This document shows, one piece after another, positions 44,201 through 53,920 of a stretch of DNA of 64,000 nucleotides. The notes below the pieces were generated by a model. It was not told where the DNA came from, made no database searches, and was given only the letters and a program-made list of their open reading frames with translations. The position numbers and the translations under genes are program-made. Where the stretch lies: NCBI GenBank assembly GCA_003117195.1, contig BDSI01000202.1, positions 1-64,000 on the forward strand, read 5' to 3'. Numbering within the stretch: the first letter of the stretch is position 1; every line of letters begins with the position of its first letter. Origin of the DNA: Eudorina sp. 2006-703-Eu-15. Its lineage: Eukaryota; Chlorophyta; Chlorophyceae; Chlamydomonadales; Volvocaceae.

Positions 44201-46462
44201 GACCGCGCCCGTCACTGATAACGTGGCGTTAGCCGCAGCGGCGGCTTCCTTGGCCTTCTTCGCCTGGAGGCAGGTAGCGCAGGGTGGGCCAGTTTGGGGG
44301 CGGCGTGAGAGCGCGCGCGAGCCATGCATGTGGGGCGCCATCCTGCGTTGCGCCTGCAGCCACCGGCCCTCACTGCCACCAGCTCTGACGATCATGTGAC
44401 CCACATATGCCATGAGGTCCCGTCCTTGTCACGCACTCCTGCTCTGCCTCCCGATACACACATACGCCGTATATTGGTGCTTGGTTTGGGCCGGGCGGGT
44501 CTCTTACCTAAACACATACGCCGTGAGGCCACGTCAACACATACGCCGTGAGGCCACGTCATGATTTGTAAGTCATTCGCGCCCAACCCAGATCAGCTAC
44601 GCTCGCCAATGCCCCTTCTCATTTCTGTTAACATCCCCCTGTGCAGCTGAGCCGTTCGCCTTTAACCTCCTGTGCCATTTCCCACCGCCGTAGTGGCTGC
44701 CGAAGTTCTTCTGGACGACGCACCATTGCAGCATGCATCCGGTACGCCTGACATATCTGGCGCTTCGCAGGCACCCAAACAAGAGACTGTGGCCTAGCGA
44801 AACTTAATTTCCCAGGGCTCTCGCACACGCCCTTCATGCGCTGATCAGACAATATGTGCTGCCACCCGAGGCGAATTTCCTCCTCCCCTTGGCCTCGACG
44901 CGCTGTTTCTTACGGGCGTTCAATACCCACATCCGCGCACTCATCCAATGTATCCCCCATTCCCCCCATGCGCGTTAGCCGACTGCCCGCTGGCCTACCA
45001 TGACCCGTCAGCCCCGATTGATATCTTTGCCCCTTCAGCTCCCTCCCCCGAATCGAATGATACCGGCCGGTGGGACTATCGACCGTTGTTGTCCCGCAGC
45101 GCTCCGCAAATCCGCAGTGCTGTCCTTAGGGAACTTACCGCCGCGTCCGCGTTTGAAACAGTGCCGCCGAGCAAGCTGCTGAAGTCCGCCTTGTAGCTTT
45201 TTTGCAGGATCAGTGTTTTGAGGATCGCCGGGTCCGTCAGCTGCAGCAGGTAGGGCGACAGGCGGCACGCCTCGTTCAGGCCAAGGCACCCAGATGCACT
45301 GGCTGTGCACCGGTGTCAGGGCAGGAGTCAACACTCATAAGCCACGATGCACTGCACCACAACCATGCTTCCAATTTGTCCCCGACACCACGTTCGCCCT
45401 GAAGGTTGGAGGATGAACCATCGAGACCTGTACCTGCGGCAGTCCGTAGTCCATCACCTCGTCGAGCAGCTCATACATGAGCACTACAGGAAGTGGTCAG
45501 GAGCGGGCGCCATGAGACACAACTTATAGGATCGAAGATTGGGAATGAGTTGAGCGGAGTATGGGAGGACGAGCAGCACGAAGGAAGGGGCATTGGAGCT
45601 TGTTCAGGCCGGAAGAGCCGCACGAGGAGGAAGAGATAGGCAGCAGGGCCCCCATGCCCCGACCTCATTACTGACACCATGACAAATAATGTTTAACCCC
45701 CAGGAAATCAAGATGGTCGTCATAAGCAGGTCGTCACCATCATCCGGCACCCACATCGCATGCCGACGGCGTGGGTCTACCTTCCACACCTACCGAAGTT
45801 TGACCGAATTGATGACTCGTTGAGTTCGCCCTCAAAGTAGGACTGGAAGAGTGATACCAACTGCAATGCGGCAGCAGGAGAGGGGTCCATCGAAATCGAG
45901 TGACGAAAACCCACTTCCGCTGCGCAGCACCTCGACACCCCTTCCTTACGACACCCCTCCCCACGCATTTGCTCCACCCCTCAACTCACCGACGTCATAA
46001 ACTGAAACGATAGCATCGCGTTCCCATTGCTCCGAGTAAGGAGCAAAATGTAAATATCCGCGTGGCGAAGGTACATGAAAGTGACGGAGCCCAGAGTCCG
46101 AATAGGCCCGTGCACCGCCGTTGCATCGCGGTCCCGCGCATTCAGAATCCGATCGCGAAAGCTCTCAGCTATCTCTCGGCTGCAGGTGCGAACATTAACA
46201 GCCAACAGGTTTCCTCACGGATCATCGCGGATGAGGTTCCACGCGTAACACTATTTCACAATACCATGTCACATCCCAATGCTTAAGTCAGTGGATATTG
46301 CACATGCTGCCCTTCCCTTCAACAATCCCGACCAGGTAACTGACGCGTTGGGACACCTCCACACGGTTAGGTTACTTACTCTACATCATCCTTGTATCTC
46401 CGTTCCAGCAAGATGTCACCGCGTAGATTCAAGAAGTAGATAGCGGAACACGCTGAGGCCAT
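41222..46462 (-). CDS. AP2M1: AP-2 clathrin adaptor complex, medium (mu) subunit
   Basis: Twelve exons close in phase to 439 aa, the normal mu2 length: 46462-46380, 46179-45990, 45860-45794, 45483-45434, 45240-45139, 44263-44113, 43841-43744, 43386-43292, 43009-42889, 42493-42266, 41931-41854, 41278-41222. Mu2 binds tyrosine-based sorting signals and phosphoinositides on plasma-membrane cargo and recruits clathrin. The N-terminal longin-type domain starts [20 protein letters not shown] and contains [17 protein letters not shown] and [17 protein letters not shown]. The mu-homology domain has [73 protein letters not shown] and [14 protein letters not shown]. The end [18 protein letters not shown] is typical. 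RPPIQMQF and the WVR end favour mu2 over mu1, mu3 or mu4. The linker has an Ala/Lys-rich [13 protein letters not shown] insert. Confidence 0.97.
42641..42698 (+). repeat. Antisense copy of the CGGGTTTATTT intronic element
   Basis: GGTGTGCCCGGGTTCGTTCT continues ACGGGTTTATTTATTTTTCTCAATTTTACC. It lies in the AP2M1 intron 42494-42888 but in the opposite orientation to the gene, so it is unlikely to be a splice signal there. CAGT repeats follow at about 42739-42790. Confidence 0.75.
44511..44562. repeat. 26-bp tandem duplication in an AP2M1 intron
   Basis: AACACATACGCCGTGAGGCC followed by ACGTC occurs twice in a row within the intron 44264-45138, directly behind a TTGGTTTGGGCCGGGCGGGT...CTAAACACA motif copy. 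Confidence 0.85.
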
Positions 46463-47767
46463 CGTTTCCGATGAGCCCGTGCGCGCCTAAGCTACCCAAC
46501 CTGATGCCTGACAGCCAGATCAATAAATCTGGAGGGACATCGATGTTGGCCACGCCTAACCTCTCACACAAGGTACACTGCGGAAGAATGGGAGTCGTAT
46601 CTACAGTCCAGAACAGAGTGGCACTTAGACCAAGCGGCTCTTGGGGACCAATTGAGAAACTTTATGTATGCGATTTAATTCTACTTAGTGTAATTGCTCA
46701 CACTGCTCCACCTCTCAGAAGGATTTCATACGGCACTGGAACTAACGTGCTTCAACTGCCAACCGCCGGAACGGGTAGCGTTGGAGCGTTTAAGATGATA
46801 TGCTTAAGACTTAACCGTTAACACGGTCCATAAGCCTAAGCTGTGACGACAATTGGAACCATCGACACCTGCCCCGATGACATTTGGGTTCCTGGGATAA
46901 CTGTTTGGCCAAACCCGGCGATGCCCATTCGATTGCGCACCGACCCCCGCGTGCCCGACAGATTCCCGCCGGGATAGCAGGACCTGCACACGGCCATGCC
47001 AATGATTAATGCACGGATTGGTGGTGTAGATACTGATGGGATACCTGCAACCACCACACCGAAGGAGCACACTAGCTCACCAAACTGTAGCGGCTGTAGT
47101 TCGGATTAAACAGAAGCCTTTGCACACTCGCGCTCAACGCGCAGATGCCACAAGCCTCCCCAGCCCAGGCAGAGGATTCGGGCCCACTGCAAGCAAAGAC
47201 TGCTGAACGGGGATGGAATTACAACCTTTCTGCTGCGAATGTCCTTCTGACATCATCAGGGCATCGCATCGAAGGTCCCCTCAGGGAACAATCATCGAGC
47301 CCCCTATCCATCTGACTTGAAAACCCGTCCATTGGGATCTCGACGCCTCCTGTACCCCTCTGACCATCTCTCCTGGCACTTGTATCCATCCATAACTTAT
47401 TCGCGCCACAGTCCCCGATCGGCCCACGCCTACGCCGAGTCACTCCCGCCCCAAGCACGGTCAAAGCAAAGCTCTGTGGTGTCCCGCGGACCCTGTCCTG
47501 TGGCGCCCGCTGACACTACCTAGGCCCGTTGGACTACCCGAGTGGCCCGGGTCCAGCGGCCCACACAGTACATAGCATCATCACCGGCAACGTGACCGGA
47601 CTGCCTCGCCACGGCTGTGCGCCTGAACACACCTGTGTCCAGGAGAACATCACGGTACCTCACCCTGCACTGGGGCTGTTGGGCGGGGGAGCCGGCAGTC
47701 TGGATGGAAATGCAGCGACCCTTTCGATCACCAGTAGACCAACTTCGAAAAGAGGTGGGCCGCACCA
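46463..47767. promoter_or_regulatory. Upstream region of AP2M1; 3' region of the next minus-strand locus
   Basis: No convincing coding sequence. The AP2M1 promoter should lie at the low-coordinate end. A minus-strand TGTAA (47223-47219) lies 545 bp behind the stop of the candidate membrane-protein frame at 47768. Confidence 0.4.
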
Positions 47768-49519
47768 CTACCACTGGAGTGTGACACAGGCGACATCTAC
47801 TACCAGCACGGCGACTTTCCGCGGTTTCGCTGCCTCCAGTACCGTAAGACCAACGAAACCAACGGCGACCAAGGCCAGACCCCAAAACCCAAAACCCAAA
47901 TCATATTGCGGACGACACAAGCCAAAGGTTCCATTCCCTTGCGGTGTCACCGGATCATCGTCCAGCCACCTAAAGCCGTTTGCACTTGCGGGTAGGTAGG
48001 TATCATGGTCCGTAGCGCGTCCGTACATCTCATCGCGCGTGAGGGAGATGCGCACACGCCACACGATAGGTCGAAGGTACCATCTCTGGTAAGCGACCCG
48101 CTGCCGTAGGGGCCTTGGAATGTTGGGTCGCGCAAACAAGTTGCATCACGCATGGCCGGCGCCGTTGCCAGCGCTACCGGACGCATTTCGCTGCGGTTGC
48201 AGATTCGCCGCCGCCGCCGTCGGCTCAGCTGCGGGAGCTGGAACTGGAGCTGGAGCCGGCGGCATCTCCCTGTACGACGTCAGAATCTGCGCACCAGGCC
48301 ATTCGGGTGATTACGTATTGCAGTGTACGGCATGTTGTAGGTACGGGTTCCAGATGCCAGTTCACAGTACAGGAGTGTGTGTGCCTTTTGTCCGGCCGCA
48401 AGTCCCGGTATTCGCGCACGATGTTTTTGGGGCGGCAGCGCATTACAGAGAACAACTTACGGGCACCTGATCCAGGCACGAACCGACCCGGCGCATTTCA
48501 CCATGAAGCAGTCCGTTTGCCTCGATGGGATTTGGGAGTGCTGAGGAGCACAAGCAAATGCGGCGTCCACAGCGCGCACAGGCGCTTGGTTCCCTGAGGT
48601 TGCCGCACAACGCGCAACGGAGGCGCGGAGGCCTACCGGCGCGATCCAAGCCCACGGAAAATTGCGCTGCGACTGCAGCGCAAGGGCGGTAGCCAGCCTA
48701 AAGGCCCATGAGCTTGCCATGCAACGGGCATTTGACACCCGCACGCCAACAATGGGAAATCCGTACTCACCGCCGCGAGTACCACCAGCTGCTGGTTGTG
48801 TTCGGGCGCCCGCTTCAGCAGCACCTCCACCATGGCCGCCGCCTCCTCCAGCCTGGCCACCGCCTCTTCGAGTGTGGCCGGCGGACGCAGTGGAGGCGGC
48901 TGCGCCGCCGAGCAAGCCCCCGCGGGGCTCGGACACCTGGGAGGCTGCAGTACAACCGGCGGCAAGCAAGCCAGGCTTCAGATGGGAGGTCGTACAGCAG
49001 GCGACTGCCACCTGAACTCATACCAACCAGGTTCGTCGCTTATAACACAAACAACCAGGCAGTACTTGCAGTACTTGTTCGTCCCCGCATCCCTGCACGA
49101 TGCAAGCAGGTCACTCATGCTCCTCAGGGTGCGCCCTCGAGCGCCAACCATTCCAGAAGGTGCCGTACACTCGGTTGTAACGACACGCTTTAAAGCCACT
49201 GGTTGTCCCGTGGACAATCTAATTAAAGCCCCGGCGACGAGCCGGAGACTGCACAGCACAGAGGTGGAAGCGGGCCTTACTTACCTGCGCGACATGGGTT
49301 CCCATTACAACCTTCGGGCTGCCACTGCCCGCCGCTGCCGACAAGGTCTGCGGCGCATCCACGCGCCCGCCTGACCTCCAACTCAAGGACGGACTGCGTG
49401 CCATGAAACACCACACGGCGGGCGGCGCGGGCCGGTGTTGGCTGCCGGGTCATTGGTTTGACTTGGGAGAGGAACATCCCCGCCGCAAGTACAGTAAGCA
49501 GCCGACTAGCTCTGCTCAT
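47768..49519 (-). CDS. Candidate small membrane-protein gene, exon structure unresolved
   Basis: Three minus-strand pieces look coding but I could not join them in phase. (a) 49519-49285 starts with ATG, encodes SRASRLLTVLAAGMFLSQVK (signal anchor or targeting peptide) and ends at a perfect GTAAGT donor. (b) 48944-48771, between a CTGCAG acceptor and a GTGAGT donor, encodes 58 residues with a clear amphipathic helix (TLEEAVARLEEAAAMVEVLL). (c) 48139-47768 ends in a hydrophobic helix (GFWGLALVAVGFVGLTVLEA) and a stop. A stretch near 48430-48370 (KNIVREYRDLRPDK) may be another exon. The function is unknown, and these pieces may belong to more than one gene. Confidence 0.3.
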
Positions 49520-50263
49520 CAGCCGGCCCCACGGGCCCGGGCGCGTGTGTGTACACTTGCCGGCGGGTTTCTATGCAAGCACCCTTGGATCCCGCCTTCC
49601 CTGGACCTCGTACCTGCGCAGTATCACACACCTGCCCTGCTGGTCCCACGCCGGTGCCTCCCGCGCCTGCTCCCCAGCGCTGCCACTTGGCCGCGTGTCC
49701 GTGCCCCGGGCGGGGGCCACGCTTAACTGGGCGGCAGCGTCAGGATCCTGCGAGCATGTACATAGATCCGGGGGAATATCATCGTTCGCGGACGCCTGAG
49801 GAGCTCCGTGCAGGGCGCCCATGCCACACGGACGCAGGAGGGCCCCCGCCCCTCACCGCCCCTCACCGCCCCTCACCGCACCGCAAGGCAGGACAGGATC
49901 ACAACGTATGGCGGCAACGGCAGATCAAAACACGGCAATGGCAGGGTGAGCAGCAGGGCTCAGCCGCAAGGCACGCACGGGCCGACCTCGGACGCCCAGA
50001 AGACTTATAACTGCCGAGAAGATGGATGGCCATAGGTATTCATGCGGGCAGCACCAACGGCGTCAAGGCTCTGCTTGTGGTGGGTAGGCCTACGCTGTCA
50101 TGGGCAGCCCGCAGCCTTGTTCGCGACAAGCGGATTCACCCGGGCCCCGGCGATGTGGTCATACCGCTAGGCATTGAGAATGCAGCCGTCAGAACCCCAG
50201 TCAGAAAGCGCCCGGGACGATGAATCGGCCCTCGCAGAATGCGGTAGCGTACGGTGCCGCCGA
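49520..50263 (-). other. 3' region of the duplicated-domain gene
   Basis: No convincing gene. The first minus-strand TGTAA behind the stop at 50264 is at 49309-49305, inside the candidate locus above. Either the 3' UTR overlaps that locus or another signal is used. Confidence 0.35.
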
Positions 50264-53164
50264 TCAGTGCACGGAGAACACGACCGACAAACGGCGCACC
50301 TGAGCGGAGAAACGGCAATCGCCCGGAGCTCCGAAACCAGCAGAGGGCGAGGCGGGTCCCTGCTCCACTGCATCCGGGTGTGATCCCGCCACCAATGGCG
50401 CCTCCTGCTGCAGCGTGGGCGGTGTCCTTGCCGCGACCTCCGACACGGCTCGGGTCCCAGCCAGCAGCGACGCTGCGCGGCATGGGCCCGGAGCAGTGGT
50501 CGCATCCAGTGGTCTTAGCTGTAGCTCCTCTGGCGCGGCGTTTGCAATGGCTGTGGCGGCATCGGGTGAACGCAGTAAACTCGAGGAGGCACCACTGTCG
50601 CCAAGCGCCACCTCTTCCCCGTCCTCCTTCTCCTCCTCCTCCTGCTCGCCATCCTCCTCGACACATCCTTCCATGTCGCTCTCCGCCTCTGTGTCGTCTT
50701 TGCCCTCCTCCGTGCCTGTTTCCTGATAAGCCTCCCCTTCCTCCTCATCCGTCGTCTCCTCCTCCTCCTCCCACTCCTCCCCCTCCCCCTCCTCCTCCTC
50801 CTCCTCCTTGGGGCTCTTCACCGCGTTCACTGTTCCCGCTCCCTTGCGGCGCTTCGTCTGCCGCTGCAAGGTTCCGCCACACGCGCCGCGTTTGGACGGC
50901 CGCGGCTGGCTGGCTCGAGCAGCGGCTCTTCCTGCAGCATCCACACCCACCGCTGCCCCTCCCTCAGCGTTCGCCGACCCCGCCGCCGCCGTGTCCCCAA
51001 CCGCTGCTGCAGCGCCCGCAGCCCCATTGGAACCCGAAGCTCCATCGCCGGACCCGTCAGCGGCAGGCACTTGTCCTGGCTCGTTGTCTTCACCGGCCGG
51101 ACCGCCGCCGTCACAGCCACCGATTTCCAACGAGTAGAGCCTTGTGTTACTGCCGGCAGCTCGCCATATCTTGAGGGCCATCTTCTGACCTCGTGTACCT
51201 CCCCGACTGCGCAGGTGGATGATCCGCCACTCCTTCCTTCCACGAGCGGAGGTGGCGCTCAGCGTGACGAGCAGGGCGCCTGGCAGCGGCGGCAGCACGT
51301 AATTTGATTTGCCGACGAGCTTCAGGTCCTTCTTGATGCACTCATTCATGAAGCGCCCAACATTTTTGTGGTGTATGTCTTGCAGTTCGCCCAGGTCTAT
51401 CGTTTGCAGGAGCACGGGCTGTCCGGCAGTGCCCGCGGCGGGTGCCGCCACGGCTGCTCCCGCCACCGCTGCCTCCGCGGCTGGTGGGGCTGTTGGGGCT
51501 GCTGCTGATGCCTCTGCGGCTGGGGCTGCTGCTCCCGCCACCGCTGCCTCCGCGGCTGGTGCTGCTGGTGGGACGGCTGCTCCCGCCACCGCCGCCTCCG
51601 CGGCCGATGGTGCTGGTGGGCCTGCTTGCCCCGCCACCGCTGCCTCCGCGCCTGGTGGGGCTGGTTTGGCGGCGGCTCCCGCCACCGCTGCCTCCGCGGC
51701 TGGTGGGGCTGGTGGGCCTGCTGCTACCGCCACCGCTGCCTCCGCGGCTGGGGCTGCTGGTGGGGCGGCTGCTCCCGCCACCGCTGCTTCCGCGGCTGGG
51801 GCTGCTGGTTGGGAGGCTGCTCCCGCCACCGCTGCCTCCGCGGCTGGGGCTGCTGGTGGGGCTGCTGCTACGGCCACCGCTGCCTCCGCGGCTGGTGGGG
51901 CTGGTTTGGCGGCGGTTCCCGCCACCGCTGTCACCGCGGCTGGTACTGCTGGGGAGCCTGCGATGCGTTGGTTTTGGCGTGCGGCTGCCGTGTCGGGGTG
52001 AACCGTCTTCCTGCGCTTTGGCACCGTCTCCTCGGCCTGCTGCAGTTCTTCCAGCATAGCCGCGTCCTCTGGGCCCCGCAGCCGCTTGGCAACAGGGGCT
52101 TCTGCCACCGCGTCCTCTCCTGAAGCCCCTGGCTGGCCGGACCTCGGCCTCGACCTCGCAACCGCGCGTTGTGTCGCCGCCCCTGGGACCTGCCCACCGG
52201 GGGCCTCCACCGCTGCTGCCAGGGTCGTCGCCATGCCCGCACCTGAGCAAGCTTCCGCAGAGGTGTCCGCGCCTGCATTCGCACCCGCAGCGGCCCTTTT
52301 GGCTCTCGGACCGGCAGCGATGTCGGCGTTCATGCCGCTACCACCGGCGCTCGTTTCGCCGGCCAGAATTAGCGCCGCCCCGCACGCAGTCGCCGCCGCA
52401 AGCGCAATTTCCCTTTCATCTTCATCTTTGTCACAGAAGTGCAGCGAATAGAACCTCATCGGCCCCTGTTGCTTCTGCGGCTGCTGTTGTGGCTGCTGCT
52501 GCTGCTGCCGCCCAGAAGCGCCGGGCGCGTTGCCGCCGTCCTGCTGCTGCTGCTGCTGCTGTTCACCAGTCGAGACACAGCCCTCCCAGACGGCGATGTA
52601 GATCCTTTGACCCTCTTTGGGGCTCATGGCTTCGGGGCTCGCGGGCTTCGGCCAATGGAGCTTCCACTCGGACTTGACGGACTTGACGGAGTTGGCTTTG
52701 CACACCTTGAAGGGGCACGTGCCAGGAAGCACCGTCACCGACAGGCTTTCAATACGCGAATCGTCGTACACGTTCACGCCAAACACAGCCTTGATGTACT
52801 TCTTGATGCATTTCCTGTTGTACTGCACCGCCGCCCACTTAACGTCACCGACGTCGACCATATCGATGAGGCGCAGGTCGGTGACGGACGCAATGTCCAC
52901 CAGGCCGTCCAACTGCGCCGCGGCTGCTTCGCGGCCTCGGATGGCGGCGGTGATGCCAGCTCCGCCTCGTTGGCCTTGCAACGGTCTTGCGGCCCCATTC
53001 GGGACGGCGCTGCGCCCAGCGTCACCTTCTGCGCGGTGGAGCACCGCGCCGCCCGCCCAGCGTGCATGGCCAATTGGTGCAGCAGCGCCCGCTGCGGCGG
53101 GGGGAGCGGCGCTGGTGCCTGTCCCACGGGGGTGGGCGTGGACCCGAGCCGCGGCGTCGGTCAT
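50264..53164 (-). CDS. Unrecognised 966-aa protein with a duplicated ~110-residue domain
   Basis: A single uninterrupted frame runs from ATG 53164-53162 (context GCCGCCATGACC) to TGA 50266-50264. It is also open upstream to an ATG at 53230, but CGCAG at about 53180 resembles an acceptor. Residues ~96-245 and ~582-683 appear to be two copies of one domain. Shared features in order are: Ile-Asp with an acidic run; NRKCIKKYIK versus MNECIKKDLK; SEWKLHW versus KEWRIIHL; GQRIYIAVW versus GQKMALKIW; RFYSLHF versus RLYSLEI. A Gln run interrupts copy 1. Between the copies lie a basic KRRK patch (nuclear-signal-like) and about 11 repeats of a 15-residue AAEAAVAGAA unit (residues ~405-575). Residues ~783-858 are strongly acidic after a TKRRKG patch. 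The pattern suggests a nuclear protein, but I do not know the domain. Confidence 0.75.
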   Translation of the reverse strand: MTDAAARVHAHPRGTGTSAAPPAAAGAAAPIGHARWAGGAVLHRAEGDAGRSAVPNGAARPLQGQRGGAGITAAIRGREAAAAQLDGLVDIASVTDLRLIDMVDVGDVKWAAVQYNRKCIKKYIKAVFGVNVYDDSRIESLSVTVLPGTCPFKVCKANSVKSVKSEWKLHWPKPASPEAMSPKEGQRIYIAVWEGCVSTGEQQQQQQQDGGNAPGASGRQQQQQPQQQPQKQQGPMRFYSLHFCDKDEDEREIALAAATACGAALILAGETSAGGSGMNADIAAGPRAKRAAAGANAGADTSAEACSGAGMATTLAAAVEAPGGQVPGAATQRAVARSRPRSGQPGASGEDAVAEAPVAKRLRGPEDAAMLEELQQAEETVPKRRKTVHPDTAAARQNQRIAGSPAVPAAVTAVAGTAAKPAPPAAEAAVAVAAAPPAAPAAEAAVAGAASQPAAPAAEAAVAGAAAPPAAPAAEAAVAVAAGPPAPPAAEAAVAGAAAKPAPPGAEAAVAGQAGPPAPSAAEAAVAGAAVPPAAPAAEAAVAGAAAPAAEASAAAPTAPPAAEAAVAGAAVAAPAAGTAGQPVLLQTIDLGELQDIHHKNVGRFMNECIKKDLKLVGKSNYVLPPLPGALLVTLSATSARGRKEWRIIHLRSRGGTRGQKMALKIWRAAGSNTRLYSLEIGGCDGGGPAGEDNEPGQVPAADGSGDGASGSNGAAGAAAAVGDTAAAGSANAEGGAAVGVDAAGRAAARASQPRPSKRGACGGTLQRQTKRRKGAGTVNAVKSPKEEEEEEGEGEEWEEEEETTDEEEGEAYQETGTEEGKDDTEAESDMEGCVEEDGEQEEEEKEDGEEVALGDSGASSSLLRSPDAATAIANAAPEELQLRPLDATTAPGPCRAASLLAGTRAVSEVAARTPPTLQQEAPLVAGSHPDAVEQGPASPSAGFGAPGDCRFSAQVRRLSVVFSVH
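51430..51960 (-). repeat. 45-bp coding minisatellite (AAEAAVAGAA repeats)
   Basis: About 11 copies of a 45-bp unit inside the frame of the duplicated-domain gene encode AAEAAVAGAA followed by a variable PPAAP-like pentapeptide. All indels keep the frame, so the array is under coding constraint. Confidence 0.9.
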
Positions 53165-53920
53165 GGCGGCCCTTGCCTGCGGTTGCGACGGCACGCAGGG
53201 CCTGAAGAATGAATGCGTGCATGAATGCATGCAAGTGGACCCCGCAGAGGGATTAATTGGTGCTGACCTATCCGGGTTAGGGTACCCCCATCACAGGATT
53301 GGCAGGAGTTCAGGTGAGGCGTCGTACCACATGGATGCAGGGCGGGGCAGGGAGGCAGGCGCGCGGCCAGGTACGGTCGACCACGCAGGGCGCGCGAGAC
53401 TGAAGGAACGCAGCGGGTGGGCGATTGGACTTGTGCCGGATTCTCACAGCAGCGCAAGACGAAGCGAGCGCATGCGCATCTGCATCCGCATGCACCCACA
53501 CGCCTGCAGCGCCTGAGGTAGTTCCCGGAGGCGTAGCACCGTCCCGCGGGGTTGACCCAGATCGCGGCGCAAACCAACAAACATTATGTGAAACGCACAA
53601 CGCCCCTCACCGCCCGCACCGCATGTGCGCCCAAGTAGATATCCACATCGTCTATCCGCTACCCGTCAACGAGGCAAGAACTCCTGGCAGCCCGGTACGC
53701 ACCACGGCAACGCGCCAGCACCATGCCCACCGGCCCCATACACGCAGCCGGCCCTACCCGCAACCCTCCCCTTCCACATCCCCCTTCCGCCTCCGCTTCC
53801 TTTCTCAGCCCCGTCCAAATCCACGGTTCAGCCCCCCTTCCGGCCTCCCTCAATGCGTCCAGCTTCCTGCCCGCCTGCCCGTCTTCGTTGTAGCCACTGG
53901 GTAGATTATTTCTAGGGTTC
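53165..53920. other. Intergenic region between two minus-strand genes
   Basis: No convincing gene. I see no minus-strand TGTAA here, so the 3' end of the GNAT-like gene is unresolved. The promoter and 5' UTR of the downstream gene should lie at the low-coordinate end. Confidence 0.4.

Noticed and set aside
48480..48600. Possible DTW-domain zinc motif (CARCGRRICLC) on the minus strand
   Set aside because: The cysteine spacing is one short of the usual family pattern, and no DTW motif or further family block follows in frame.
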